A DNA stretch of 64,000 bases, from positions 1,364,001 through 1,428,000 of the forward strand of contig JAHNUO010000007.1 in NCBI GenBank assembly GCA_019787685.1, written 5' to 3'. The stretch is from Chiua virens (lineage: Eukaryota > Basidiomycota > Agaricomycetes > Boletales > Boletaceae). How positions within the stretch are numbered: position 1 is the stretch's first letter; every line of letters starts with the position of its first letter. A program made the translations under genes and the position numbers. The notes below the pieces were generated by a model. That model searched no databases, was not told the DNA's origin, and was given only the letters and a program-made list of their open reading frames with translations. Shown piece by piece: positions 1 to 12,239 of this stretch.

Positions 1-225
1 CCTGCACAGTCTCCTGACCTAAACCCTATAGAACATCTCTGGGGATGGCTTAAAAGGAGGCTTGCAGAGCATGAAAACCCTCCTAATGGGATTCATGAGT
101 TGTGAGAAAGAGTTCAGATGGAGTGGGAGAAGATACCAGTTGAGGAGTGTCAGAAATTGATTGAGAGCATGCCTAGGAGGGTTCAGGCAGTGCTTAAAGC
201 AAAAGGAGGCTATACCAAGTACTAA
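1..225 (+). pseudogene. Tc1-like transposase, C-terminal fragment
   Basis: Frame 1 opens with the AQSPDLNPIEHLW block, which holds the catalytic glutamate of DD34E Tc1 transposases, and ends in GGYTKY followed by TAA at 223-225. The rest of the gene lies off the left edge. A TGA at 103-105 sits where the sister copies at 16593 and 44257 have a non-stop codon (TGG, Trp, fits the alignment), so this copy is dead. The transposase would cut and paste its own element; this remnant has no function. Confidence 0.9.
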
Positions 226-471
226 TAATACCCAAATACCCTTGTGATTTCAAAAGCTCAAAAACCCTTTCCATGACATGGCTATTTCAAAATGATCATA
301 TCTTAATGGTGTGTGAACCAAATCACATGATCTTGGCGGCTGATTTGTAGCTGAGAGTAAGTGCTATTTATAACTCCACCAAAGCTAAGCAAGATTCCCA
401 CAGTGTCTGGCAGTGTGTGCAAGCGCACTGCAGTTGCGGTTAGCATGGAAAGGGTTTTTGAGATCACTGTA
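1..471 (+). mobile_element. Right end of a Tc1/mariner-like element (element 1), cut by the window edge
   Basis: The C-terminal part of a Tc1-type transposase is followed by a terminal inverted repeat of about 215 bp that ends CACTG at 469, then the target dinucleotide TA at 470-471. The terminal motif occurs twice in opposite orientation: CTCAAAAACCCTTTCCATG near 257-276 and its exact reverse complement near 443-461, so the end can fold on itself. Subterminal words such as TCATGTGATTTGG (reverse complement) and GCTTTGGTGGAG recur in the Tc1-like elements at 16593 and 44257. The element lies inside a copia reverse-transcriptase region. Confidence 0.9.
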
Positions 472-1109
472 GGTCCAGTGGCATCCAATGACTTTGCAGT
501 CCTTTGGTTGGTTGACTAGCTCCCATGTGCCTCATTTTTGCAGGAGATTGTATTCCTCATGCATTGCCTTCCACCATTCATCAGCATTGGGGCATGGGAT
601 GGCTTCATAGTAGTTATGTGGGGTGTCCTTGCTATGTATGGCTGCATATGCCATCTATGCAACAGTGCCAGTCATTAATGGTTCCATTGGTTCTGTGGCT
701 GTGTCAGCCATGTGCTGCTTTTGGGCGTCACACTGGACTTTATGTTTGATGTAGGCCTCAGCTTCCTTGGCTGTCTGCTTGTCTGTAGCCTCCTTCTTCC
801 ATGACAGGCAAGTTGTATGTTTGGATTGACAGGAAAGTGGCTGTGCAGGAGCTAGGACCAGTGGTGGAGTTGGCAGGGCAGGTTGAACTGCTGAAGGATC
901 ATGTATGGCAGGAGGTAGAGTTAAGTCTGGTGGGCTGTCCATGTGGGTTGGGGGTGATAGTGGTTCAACAATGATGGTTGGAATGGTCATTCCCATGTGC
1001 ACCCCCTCAGTCTGAGCATCAGTTGGAGTGTGTTTTGGCACCCTCTTACTAGGTGGAGTGGGGTCTGGGTCTTGGCTGTCAAGGTTGGGTATTTTTTTGT
1101 ATACAATAA
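472..1109 (-). pseudogene. Ty1/copia pol fragment (spacer and start of reverse transcriptase)
   Basis: On the minus strand an open stretch carries a proline/threonine-rich spacer (SKRVPKHTPTDAQ, PPLVLAPAQ) followed by the start of a copia reverse transcriptase (PNADEWWKAMHEEYNLL, then GTWELVNQPKDCKVIG). It stops abruptly at 472 where Tc1-like element 1 was inserted, and at the other side it abuts the 3' end of the Helitron near 1110. So both transposons landed in or beside this retroelement. An in-frame stop lies in the reverse transcriptase part (LLQ-K-stop-GTWELV), so it is not functional. Confidence 0.8.
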
Positions 1110-1160
1110 CTAGTAGAAGAGGGCCATACAGCCACAAGTGAGTCCATCTGAAGTTGTAGA

Positions 1161-2030
1161 TTAGTAACCATATAACATCACTGAAGCATATCTGTTGTGA
1201 CAAATATTAATATTGATATTAGAAGTCAAAGTTACTTTGGTATTAATTAAATCACCATTGTTATTCATACCATCATGAAAGAGTATAGTGCCATCAGGTT
1301 GAAAATTTTGACAGGTAAAATGATGATCACCATAGTAAATAATTCCTTTGATCTTGGGAATAGTATTGTGAGAATTCTTGAGAATCTTAACAGTGTGAGA
1401 CAAGACAAAAGATTGAGGCGTGTTAGATACATTAAATGAAATAAGATGAGGTATTTTAGGGAAATGAACAGGTTTATTTAATATACATCCACAGTTTGAG
1501 CAAATCATGTCATCATTAATGGTTAATAAATCATTAATCCATTCTGCAGTTGAATGACCATCACCAGGCAAAACATCAAGATATATTGAAAACTCTCAAT
1601 TATAAGGATGATGATGATTACAAGAAGGACATAATAACCAACCTATAGGAAATATATTTGCTAACATGGTTTAAAGTAAATCATTAACACTAGTGCAATG
1701 ATTTCCATTAGGAAAGGTTTGAGGATTTGCAGAGTGAATGAGTTTCTGCACATTATTATGCATTGTAGTAGACAACAATTTCTTTTTATGAAACTTCTGG
1801 AAGTTAAGAACAAGTTCTTGCATGTAAACACTTGTATTTGAGAAATGCTTGTTCCAATAAGATGGTTTTTCACACCATATTGCAAAAAAAAGGAAAACAA
1901 TAAGTCATATGCACAACTCCAATTGTTACAGTCCCATTTTAAATTATAGTTGTGTAGATCATTTACTATAGTCAAAGATGTGCCAATTTTTGTATTAAAT
2001 ATGGTACTTCCTGCAGCCACAGTATGATTT
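1161..2030 (-). pseudogene. Helitron 1 C-terminal domain, papain-fold (USP-like) protease candidate
   Basis: Two pieces on the minus strand (about 2020-1661 and 1571-1161) form the end of the Helitron protein. The first has WDCNNWSCAYDLLFSF, a candidate Cys box with an asparagine a few residues ahead of the cysteine; the second has a CSNCGC zinc-knuckle-like motif and GIIYYGDHHFTCQNF followed by FHDGM, a candidate His box. This Cys-box/His-box order matches deubiquitinase-type peptidases, and I recall similar extensions on other fungal Helitron proteins. The assignment is an inference from motifs only. It ends MLYGY-stop at 1161 and has at least one frame change near 1600-1660. Confidence 0.55.
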
Positions 2031-3992
2031 TGTGTTATACTGTAACATTTGCATCCAATGAATTTTTTGCTCTGTTAACTATTTTCCAATCTGTAGTAGC
2101 ATCAGTTGAAATTAAAGGGTCATTAGAAGACCAATGAAGTATCTTATGTAATCCAGAAGGCATATAATTTGAACCTTTCCATTATCTAAAGTTAGATATA
2201 CAATATGTAAGTGTGTTTTATCTGTGACCTATTATAGTATGAGGCAACTCATTTAAGAAATAAAGTCTAGTGATTTCATCAAGCAGCTCAAGTTCTCTAA
2301 ACTCATTACATTGCCATCCTGAAATACTACCTGTAATTTTATTAGTATCAAAGCCTTGTAGAATAATTGTACCATCTGCAGTGGTATCACATGACAGAGC
2401 AGTATATATTGACTGATGAGAATGGCATCATTGTAAATCAACAACATTGAAGTTTCTAGTCTTTCCTTGAGATACATAATTAGTCATTGCAAAGTTAGGT
2501 AAAACGTGGACTTGTCTACATTTAATATGAATTGTGACATCACTAGGTAAAACACAAGTGATTTCTTTAATGGTTGAAGGTATTGGAACAATATTTAAAG
2601 GTAAACCTTAAATTAAGACATCATGAGGAGAATACATCAATTTTACAAACCAGGTATCCAAAGTCAGTTGTATGTGAACCTGTACAAGTAGTCCAACCAG
2701 CCACAGTTCCTTCTTGTCCATTTGTTATACAAAGTTCAGTAGCATGATTATGCTTTATAATGACTGGTAGACACAATTGCAGACAACCTGCAAAGTGATC
2801 AGAGGTGTGTGGAGAACTCTTCCATGAAATTTCTTGTTCAGGTAATGACAAGGGAATGACATTTTTAGAATCATGCCCTTTTCTTTTGAAATTTAACTTA
2901 TTCTTATAAACCTCATTCACTCTCAAGTCTTCAGAGTAGAAGTTAGTCAATGTCTGATTTGAATCTTCAGCAAAATGTACACAACCTAACTCATTTATAT
3001 GGTCCTTTTGTGTATTCCAAGCTGTTATGATAGATACATTATGAAACTCTTAGATGTTAAAGATAATTCAGAATGTAAGGGTGAGATCACATGACTTTGT
3101 AAAAATTGAATATCTTTTGAGGTACAACTCTTATATCTCATGTTTGTTAGAGCAGCTCTAAACTTGTGATCATCAGAAGAAACAGAAGTCTGTCTCATGT
3201 TTTTTTTTCAATATGATCACTGTAGTCACTTGATTCCATAAGGCTTTTCCAATGGCTGATTCCTGATCATAATGTGTAAGACTAGAATAAGGAGAAGATC
3301 CAATTATACCACTATACAATGCATGTGATTCATTTCCAAGTACAGGTGAAAGTTGAGCAAAGTCTCCTGTGAAAATCATATTAATGCCTTCAAATGGCAC
3401 ATCACATTTGTTAAAGGCCTTTGCAAGTTGTGATGAAATCTTATATAAATCACTGGCATGACAACATAGAAACCTCATCTAAAAAGATATATTTAATCCC
3501 AAGTAATCTTTCTTTCATTAGATTAATCTTAGATGAAGTGCCAAAAGATTTGTCATTAATACCAAGAATAGAATGATAGGTATAACCTCCAAGTTGAGCT
3601 GCAGCAGAACCTGTAGGTGCTAAAATTAAAAAATCTGAACTCCTGTCAACAAGTAGTAGAAATTCTTTCAAAGCTTTTATTACTTGTGACTTACCTGTTC
3701 CACCCATATCACCTAGATACATTTTGAGTTGCTCAGTTGAGTGAGATAACATGTATTTTACTACAATCATGAAAGCACATTGTTGCTCTTCATTTAAAGC
3801 AAAGTGTTGAATTATGAATATAGAGATTTCACAAATATCTTCAGATATATTCTGTAGAAATTGTATGAAGTAATCTTTATCAATCAATTTTACACTATTT
3901 TGAGATTTTGAAAAGATTTCAGTTAACTTATTGAATGAAGATGAAGATGATAAAGAAGGTTTACATACTTGAAGTTTATGTTGTAAAAACAT
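2030..3992 (-). pseudogene. Helitron 1 PIF1-type helicase domain
   Basis: The superfamily 1B helicase part of the Helitron protein. In minus-strand order it shows LNEEQQCAF (Q motif region), LGDMGGTGKSQV (Walker A, about 3700), APTGSAAAQLGG (motif Ia), LDEVSML (Walker B, about 3495), GDFAQLSPV (about 3350), DHFAGCLQLC and NGQEGTVAGW, then YTALSCDTTADGT and KITGGISGWQC near 2330-2400. The ATPase would unwind DNA during rolling-circle transposition. Frameshifts occur near 3480 and 3170 and several stops lie between 2250 and 2620, so it is a relic. It continues upstream into the Rep part and downstream into the protease-like region. Confidence 0.88.
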
Positions 3993-4019
3993 TTTCTTTG
4001 TCTCTTGTACTTTTGCTTT

Positions 4020-7000
4020 CTATTCAGAAGCAGTTGATGTGATTGAGGGAACAATAGGTTGTAAGCATGAAGGAGTTTGAGTATCTTTATGGAGTGGATT
4101 TAACCATCCTGATGTGTTCATGTCATCTTGTATGATTTCCTTTTCATATTCCCATTTAGCTGTCTTCTGTCCTATGATATCATCTGTGAATAGAACATGA
4201 TATGTATTTGTAACATCACTATATTCAAGATAGGGCTCATCTTCAGTCTCATTGTGCATCAATTTTAAATCAGATGGAAAGGAAGAATAGATTAGCATTT
4301 TTTTTGCATTGTAAGGAAAAATCATCTCTTGCATCCATACATTCAAACTTCACCTTTAGATTCTGCATAATCTGTGTGTGTGAAGAATTAAAGGCAAATT
4401 CATTGAATGAAATTATCCAGTCACAATGTATTGATCATAAATCATAACCTGTATGCTGTAGAAGTTGGATACTCCTTATGGTTGCAGGATACCTTTTTTC
4501 CACTCTCCATCATATCCTATCACCTCCCATCCCATCTGATATCGACTTCGTGCCAATCCAATTCTATTTCTAGCGTTTACAGATCATCTGAACCCAATCT
4601 GAGTCCAATCTGAGTCAACATGATCCAAACTGGTTTCATTGTACGTATTCCACTTCATCTAATTTAACTTGTCCTATTTGATTTGGCCTTATTAAGGTTG
4701 TTCCTATCATAATATCTTCCTTTCCTTTTGTGATCTACAAGGTTTGACACCCCTTTTCTTAAATACTCACCCTACATTGATCCTGTATACTTACCTAGGG
4801 TTGGATTGCCTTTAACAGTCCTGGGTTGTGCCCAGGACTATAAAACCATGTTTTCTAACATTTAATATTATCTTTCTGTGTTCAGGAGATCACCTACCTA
4901 CTCTCCCAGTGTATGAGTGGGCCGTATATCCTTCCTTTTGCCTCGTCCTATTGTTCCTTCAGTGTCTCACCTCCTTAAATCAATTTCCTCATTGCCTTGA
5001 CTCCACCCAGGATACTTTTCATGAACTGCTTTTCATTCCAGATTGTTCAGCAACCTCTAGGACTTATAGACAAACCCAAATCCTTCAATCCCTTTGAGTA
5101 TAACCCCCCTTGGGATGAACCTATCACCCCACCTTTCTTCTCATTGCCTATTATTGGTTTTCTTCAACTGCCATGGTTTAAAAAATAATAACATCACTGA
5201 ACAATAAAAGCCTGATCACCTTTGTCATCATGAGGTAATGAAGGTCTGATGAAGTTAGGAATCCATTTAAACTGAGCAGACAACAGGTGAACACCATGTG
5301 TTAAATGTAAAGGATAATCATTTGTATAGAGCTAAACACCTTCAGGAGGCAAAACTTGATCTCCACTTGCAAGTCTTCTTTTCACCTTTTGTGATAAAGG
5401 AACACATGTATAAGAACAAATCCAATCATATAAACAAATTGAAGTACAAACCAAGGGTCTATATATATAGTCAAAGACAGGATTGGTTCCAATTATTTTA
5501 TTGTGGTCTCTATTTAGATATCAAGGTTCATTATGATCTAGTTCATAAGTATCATCTGAATGCCAAACCTGCCTAGCTTGAAGAACAAATGACATCCAAT
5601 AAAAGTTAATAAATTTATGATCTGTATAATGATCAGGATAGTTGCAATAGATATAATGAAGCTATTGGAGCTCCTAACCTCAAGTTTGGATGTTAAAGCA
5701 TTCACAGCCTGAGTCATGATTTTTCTTGCTTTTTCCTGACAATCTAAAGTTCCATCAATAAACATAAGATTATGATTAAATACACTTTGTATTGTGTCAA
5801 ATATTACATAAGTTTTGAGCAGAGATTTGCTTATATAATCTGAGATATATGCAACCACAGCTGTTATTGCAGTACCAGATAATAAACTTGTAACATCTGT
5901 ATTACAATGAAAAGATATGAGACAATATTAGTAAATGTGTTCATCATGGGCTCCCCCTTTTTAAGGTTAAGATAACCACTCTCAGTATCTACAAAAGTTT
6001 GATTGAAAGTAGGACAAGGAAAACATGCTTTGCAAACTCCAATTTTACTTGAGAGACAGCTTGTATGTAATTGGTTGACCAGTAGAAGAAGCTGATATAG
6101 AAGGAGAAGCAGAACAAGTATGAACATTTGTTTGAAACAGAATATCATTTGTTGTTTTAATATAATTAACTTCCCATTCACTATATGCTAAACATTGATT
6201 GCACTTACAGTTCTCTATAGATTTAGCTCCACATGTATGAGGAGAAGGTATGGGTAAGGTCTCTGTAGGAGTGAGTTTGATACACCAACTGGATTTCATC
6301 TTCTTTTAATATATCCTTCATGGTAGATATAGTATAGTCATTTAATTCACCCTGATGACATGATTTTAGGTAATGTACAAGAGATTTTTGAAAATTTGAA
6401 GAATCAAGTATTCATTTATGTAACTCTGTAGGAGCCACACAACCTTTGATCCATATAAGCATATGTAAATGAAGTGTTAATCTACCCTGTTGTTCAACAG
6501 TGCCATAAAAAGCATCAGTTGTACCATAAATACCATAAGTATATGAGCAATCTAATGAACCTTGAAACAAGGACTCATTAGAACCAATAGGACATCCTAG
6601 AACATGCTTAATGAACATAGAAACCATCAAGTGGAAGAAGCAAGCACCAGCTACAGGATTGCTTGAAACTAATTTTCTTCATGTAGATTGATGTAAAATA
6701 GTTGGAGTAAATTTTTCCTAACTGTCAGCATAGTAAAGACAAATAGGATGTCATTCATCTGCAGGTGACAGAGTAATGTACCAACTAGGAGCACCTTTAA
6801 ATGCTATTAGAGACCATATTTAATTATGCATATGTTGTTTGGAAGTGAATGAACTGCTTACATCTTTGCCTATTAACTCTAAGTCATTCATTAACTTGAA
6901 GCATCTCTTCTCCTCATCAGATGTAGGTATTATACATTCACCCAATTGAAGTATATGTGTGATATCAGAAAGCACAGCTGGATCCATGGAGAAAAGTTGT

Positions 7001-7785
7001 TGAGTTATAGTTTCAAATTGTGCACATTAGTCATGAGAAAACCACTTGTAGTTGCTTGTTTAAATTGTTTGTCATAGTACATTAGCATGTGTTGTTTACA
7101 TAGAACATCTGAGATCTTTCCTTTGTGTATATCTTGACCTATTCCTCCTAAACCATATGGGAACAACCATGGAAACATCATAGGATATAATCGAGGATCA
7201 TTCCATAAAGTTTCAGGGTTATCATCTCTGCCTACTGCTAGTATCTTACCACCTTGATGAAGATGTTGTAATGCCAGAGCTTTTAAAGCATGTAAGGACA
7301 ACAATATATAATCTTGACCTGTTACACCATGTATTGTCATTGGACAAGTTCCCATTAAAGTTCCATTATTATCTCCAGTTTTATGTAGAGCCTGAGTCTC
7401 ATAAGGACGTTCTCCAGAAGACATTTGGTATTCCATAACAAGTGGAGGTCCACTGAAAATAAAAGCAATAACATCATCCAGATCAGTAGGAGGTGGAGGT
7501 AAAGCTTTGTAAATCTTTTGTGAAGGATGTTTGAAAGAAATAGCATTTGCAATCATCTTTCTCGAGCCAGAGCTTCAAACTTTGATAACATATCTGTTGA
7601 TTCATACCCTAGATATGAGCAGTTTTTCAATATAGGTTAGATTCTGTAGCTCATTAGGAATATTTCCATACCATATATTGTTAGCCATAGCTAATTTAGG
7701 ATGATGATCTTTTTTTAGAGAAGATGAACAGTTGTCACAGATGAAATCATAGTCTCTTGCTAAGACAGGTCCAGATATTTGAACA
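4020..7785 (-). pseudogene. Helitron 1 Rep (HUH endonuclease) domain and linker
   Basis: Helitron_like_N-type Rep region. In minus-strand order: FICDNCSSSLKK and PKLAMANNIWYGNIP (7602-7785), RLYPMMFPWLFPYG and MLMYYDKQF (7005-7556), GTVEQQGRLTLHLHMLIWIKG with the HxH metal-binding pair (about 6430-6500), VAYISDYISKSLLKT with the two-tyrosine Y motif (about 5820-5855), then KWIPNFIRPSLPHDDKGD and FKPW near 5170-5260. After the 4417-5149 insertion it resumes with SFNEF, ECMDARDDF and the linker to the helicase. The Y-motif tyrosines would make the covalent DNA nick. Multiple stops and frame changes are present. Confidence 0.88.
4417..5149. mobile_element. 733-bp non-coding insertion inside Helitron 1, flanked by ATTAT
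   Basis: The Rep reading (FKPW on the right, SFNEF-MDARDDF on the left) stops and resumes on either side of this AT-rich block, and ATTAT is present at both edges (4412-4416 and 5150-5154). The block contains a TATAAAA-like word near 4839 and a CCTGGG/CCCAGG palindrome near 4820-4835. It could be a decayed solo LTR, but the ends are not TG...CA, so the class is open. No convincing coding sequence inside. Confidence 0.5.
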
Positions 7786-7809
7786 CTATGAGGGTCCAAA
7801 TGCACATTT

Positions 7810-7900
7810 AATCAGCGCACAACTTTGTCAAGTGGGAGCGCAACTTTTTTGAGTAGGAGTGCAACTTTTCTGGAGGGCATCAACTTTTTCTGTGTATTTC
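7810..7900 (+). repeat. Left subterminal motif array of the integrase-type transposon
   Basis: Four imperfect copies of a roughly 14-bp word, GCGCACAACTTTG, GAGCGCAACTTTT, GAGTGCAACTTTTC and CATCAACTTTTTC, spaced about 20-25 bp. They face inward and mirror the array at the right end. Subterminal motif arrays of this kind usually bind the element's own transposase; that role is inferred. Confidence 0.75.
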
Positions 7901-8289
7901 CGGGTCACTCCAAAAAAAATGAAACCATTAGACCATTTAGGCCATGTTTGATAAGATTCATGTCCAAGTCAGTGACGGCCAGTGTAATGTACCACATATG
8001 TTCTATGTAAATGGGACATCTACGATGTGAAATTCATTAAGGATGGGGAGCATGCTAAATGAGTGAATGTGCAAACAACGATGATTAAGAGGTAACTTGA
8101 ACAGGAGGGATGGAGTTCAAACATGATAATGAGTACACAAGCCTATGCCCAGGGATTTCGAGTGGCAGGTTTGTGAGCTGGACGTAGGGCTGAGACTCAC
8201 TGATGATCCAGAAGAGTGGCAGATGAGCTGCTTGTCGCCTGAGTAGACTGAGGGAACTCTGTATCGATGGACTTGTCAGTCACTAGTTC

Positions 8290-10110
8290 ATGGATAGGTG
8301 ACATGAGAACTGAGAAACATAAGTCCTGAGTGGGACAATTGAAGGAAAGTCAGCAAACATAGCTTACCATGATCATGGTAGGTATCAGATTTGATTTGCT
8401 TGCCCCATATGCCACTGCTAGAGCCAGAGCCACTGGTGGTGTTAGTTTCAAATGCTGTGGACGCATAGCGTTTCAATCCAACTTGGGCCTGTGTAGATAC
8501 TAGTATATGATATGTCCGAGTCATGACTTCAATAGATACTAGTAGGAAATAGAAACTGATGAACCTACAGGTATCGTAGCCTGAGTTCCAAACATCACTG
8601 GCATGCATAAGTCTGTTTTGGCAAGGTCAGTGAAAATACAGGGTCATGGTGGTATTCGACTGAGCCACAGCAGGCCCAGGACTGTCACCACCAGTTTCCA
8701 AGTCCATGTTGGTGCCAGCATCAGCCACACTATGACCAGTGACAACCTGAATATCAGAGTCATCAGACCCAAAGTCAAACAATTCAGGGATAGAGGGCCT
8801 GGGTGCCATGATGGCTTTTCCTTTCCCCTTCAAGTTGCTCTTCTGAGTCGACCACCATGACTGTGTCTTTTGAGGCATCACTGGCATGGTTTCATCATCA
8901 CTGGGATCATTAAAGTACTCGGATATATCATCACTTTGAGTGCCAACCTCCAAATCTAGGTGTGCTGTGGTTCTTAGTCAGGACTCTTCATATGGCAGCA
9001 TCCCAGTCAGGATATACATCATCTGGGATAGGGATTCATGGAGCTTGGGAGTGATGATAATATGATACCATGACAGCCAAAATAGTGAACCATGATATAC
9101 CGATGGCAATAGAATACAATGCAGATTTCCAATCAGGTGCACCCTTGACTTCATCAAGTTCTTTCCTAGTAATTGTTGGCCACATAAGGACAAAGTAGTT
9201 CTGGTGATCTGAATTGAGTAAGACCCAATGAAATCAAGGATCCCATGAGAAGCGTCAAGCCTATTTGAATGGCTTTGGAAACAAACATTGGAGCCACAGG
9301 TCAATATCAACCATTGACCATGAGACATTGAACTCTAGATCATTTCCACCACATTCACCCACCACCAAACTAACCTGACGATAGGTTTCTAGTTCAGACT
9401 TCCCAGGTTTCTTCATCATATGCTGGGGCCCAGTCTGAATAACTCAGGGTTAATATACTAGCAATAAAAATGGTAGCATGATAGATACTTACGAACTCCT
9501 CAAGTCGAGAGGGATCATGATCATCACACCAATTTTGATCAACTTCTCTTGTGGCAGATGAGACATGCTCCGACAGCTAACATTTCTAGTCTAGATGTTT
9601 ACAGTTAGTATATATATGACAATGTACCTTCAAAAGATTTGAAATATATACCTTGGATGACGAGGAAGAAGCCCTATTCTTACGAAATCCAGAGAAAGCT
9701 TCATTCTTGGCAGCAATAGTAGGTATCACTTTGGCTCATGGATGAAGTTGCATAGCACCAGAGTTGGCCTGCTGGGTGGCATGCTGATTGATGATGGCCT
9801 GAACCAGTATTGTTGGCCATCACAGGAGGTGCTGAGGTGGAGGACTGCAGAGCCTGAGCACTGTTGTGACCATCTGAGTCAGCAGAACCAGACAAGCGAG
9901 GAGGGGGATCAGTGGAGAAATCACTGTGACGGTGGTGGTGCAACTCCTTCTGAAAACAGGTAGTGCAGCAATCTCCGTTCCATCCAGCAGCCACAATGAA
10001 CTGGGTGCATGGTCCCACTGGACTGGAGGACTCTGAAGATGAGGCATTGAGTGACATCACTAGTGGATGAGACTTGGAGGGAATAGATGATGCCACCACA
10101 AAGGTTACAT
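8290..10110 (-). pseudogene. Unrecognised passenger gene of the integrase-type transposon
   Basis: Several minus-strand pieces point to one multi-exon gene: a Ser/Pro-rich N-terminus at 9701-10099 (start MVASSIPSKSHP) with a CCTTCFQKE stretch; a middle piece around 9000-9260 that in one frame reads WPTITRKELDEVKG and ISWFTILAVMVSYYHHSQ; and an acidic piece at 8627-8953 (SDDISEYFNDPSDDE, NLKGKGKAIMAPR). I do not know the family. It lies between the left terminus and the integrase gene, on the same strand as the integrase. Stops and frame changes indicate decay. Confidence 0.4.
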
Positions 10111-10123
10111 TTCTGCAGGAGAT

Positions 10124-11880
10124 TTATATACTATCATGGATGTGCATCATGATGTCCAAACCCTGTGCCCACAACACACTATGCATCCACCACACCTCAA
10201 AAGGGAGCTCAACTGTATACTCCTGTTTACTGTGGCCAACGGAAATTAGTTCAATCTCAGGGTATGAGCCACCCATCCATTCATCCTGGGCAACTCCATA
10301 GCCCAATGGGATAATCCCTCATTCTTGAGCTTCTTGAACTGCCAATCTGAATACTTCAAAGGCTTGAATGGTATGAAAAGGTGATGTCGTCAATGGCACA
10401 TCAACAGCAGCATGCCTGATATGCGTGTTCTGCTCGGCCACAATCTCAGCTTCCAGATTAACACCATCATCCGAGTGGCCAGTAATGGCAGGCTCCACAT
10501 AAACACCATGCTGGACGGTGGAGAGAAAATGCATATCCTATGATGTGTCCAAGTTAATTACTGTCAAAAGAGCTTTAACTTGAAACTAATTGATGTGACA
10601 TACTAACAGTGATCGATTATGTCCTCACTTTGAGATCAGGTGGTGGTTCCACTCATCCTGGAACTGCTGACAGTTGTCATTCAGCTGTCTGAGAAAGAGG
10701 TAATGTAATAGCCATAAGTGGTGTGAATTGCCAACATCAAGGTGATGGATGTCTCTGAGACAGATGAAAAAAGCTTTCCAATGACGCACAAAATTAATAC
10801 CAATGTCTACCCAAAGTCTTTCAATGTGGGAATTTCGTGTTGATTGTCCCCACAAGAAGGAGGATCAGTTGGGACCACAGTGTTGGATCATCCAAATAGC
10901 AATATCCAAATTCTCACCACCATGGTCTCCATGGACACGTGAAGGGGTGCCAAAAGCTTTAGTAGTGCCAAGAAAAAGGTCAAGCACTGTTTGTGCACGG
11001 TTATCTATGTTAGCTTGTAGGCCAACTAGTAGTGACGTCAACAAAAATACACACAGAACAAAGTACATGCCATTTGACAAAATCCATCAATTATGCCATG
11101 AATGACAATACCCCACCAGATCAATTTGTGGTGGCCATCAATATGCCACACATAATTTGATCAGGGAGCTTCATACACGTGCCACCTGATTACAGCTTGA
11201 TAGTGGACTGAGCTGGCCAAGCGGGTTGATACATTGCATAGATGATTGAATATGAGCCCGTTGTACGTGTATTCCATGAGATTTCAAAAATGCAATGACA
11301 AATCATAGACCAGCATTTGGGCAGTCCTGCTTGTAATGGCAGATGACCACATCAAGTTCTTCATCTGTTATGTTAGAATATTGCTTGGATAAGCCACTCA
11401 TTTGTAAATGATGGCGCAATGTGTTTCGATGTACACCAAGAGCTTGTGCAAGGGCTTGCAGAGGGATGTGGTGGGATAATGACATTGCATCGGCAAGCCA
11501 TTCAGTGTCAAATTTCAGGCATGGACAACCTCGATTAGGACCAGGTAGCTCAGATACAACAGGTGTAATGTGAATGATGGAATTCCTATGGAGAAATTAC
11601 TAGTTTGAAGGCATGGCAAACTGAAAAAATTCTTACTGTCTGGTCTTGGATGTAGCAGCCACGAGATTCTCAAGTACATGCAATAGTTTGCCAAACATAT
11701 TTGCACACGTTGTTGTCCAATTAAGGTTACCAACCTCAGGGTAGAGCACCTCAAGGAGTGGCACCATTTGCTGGGTAATCTCATCAGTGTGAATTTGAAT
11801 ATGAAGTGGATCATTATCTTCCTGTTGTAATAGCCCCACTGCATGCTGATATGCATCCTGAAGAATTTCATGTGCACAGC
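10124..11880 (-). pseudogene. rve-type integrase-core transposase (Agaricomycete integrase-like family)
   Basis: Minus-strand pieces in order: a helix-turn-helix near 11303-11485 (IPLQALAQALGVHRNTLRHHL); a catalytic core with IDGHHKLIWWGIVIHG (first Asp, about 11120), a probable 42-bp intron, then NIDNRAQTVLDLFLG, GDHGGENLDIAIWMI (second Asp) and SHIERLWVDIG (Glu), about 34 residues apart; then FLSTVQHGVYVEP, and a C-terminal domain with GYGVAQDEWMGGSYPEIE and VLWAQGLDIMMHI. The fold is the retroviral/IS3-type DDE core, so it is the best candidate for the enzyme that moves this element. An Arg codon of the core is TGA (CGA to TGA), and frames shift several times. Confidence 0.8.
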
Positions 11881-12239
11881 AAATGTTAGAGCTCTAGTAA
11901 TCCCATGCCAGAAGTGGAGGGAGGGCTTGGCTTACTAGATGCCACTGGTGATCCAGTCCAGGCATAGCTGGATTAATGGAGTTACTTGATGAGCCCTAGA
12001 ACTGTTGAGCTTGTGAGTTAGCATTGTTGAATAAACAGAGACTTACAATCCTGGCAGTTGAAGCAATGACAAGAACAGAGGTCTCTGTTTGGTACCAAAC
12101 TTGGGCGGTCAGATTGTGGCTGTGCCTAGCACTCACCAACTTGGACTCTCCATCAGTGCTTCAAGGTGTTCAAAGAGGTACCAATAAGTATCCCTCAACA
12201 ACTCCTTGTTGTTCCCTGGTAGCCACTCAAGCCTGAGGT

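Noticed and set aside
655..1203. Long minus-strand open frame that could be a host gene
   Set aside because: Its middle is the copia spacer and its first 30 residues cross the Helitron/copia junction near 1110, so it is a chimera of two transposons.
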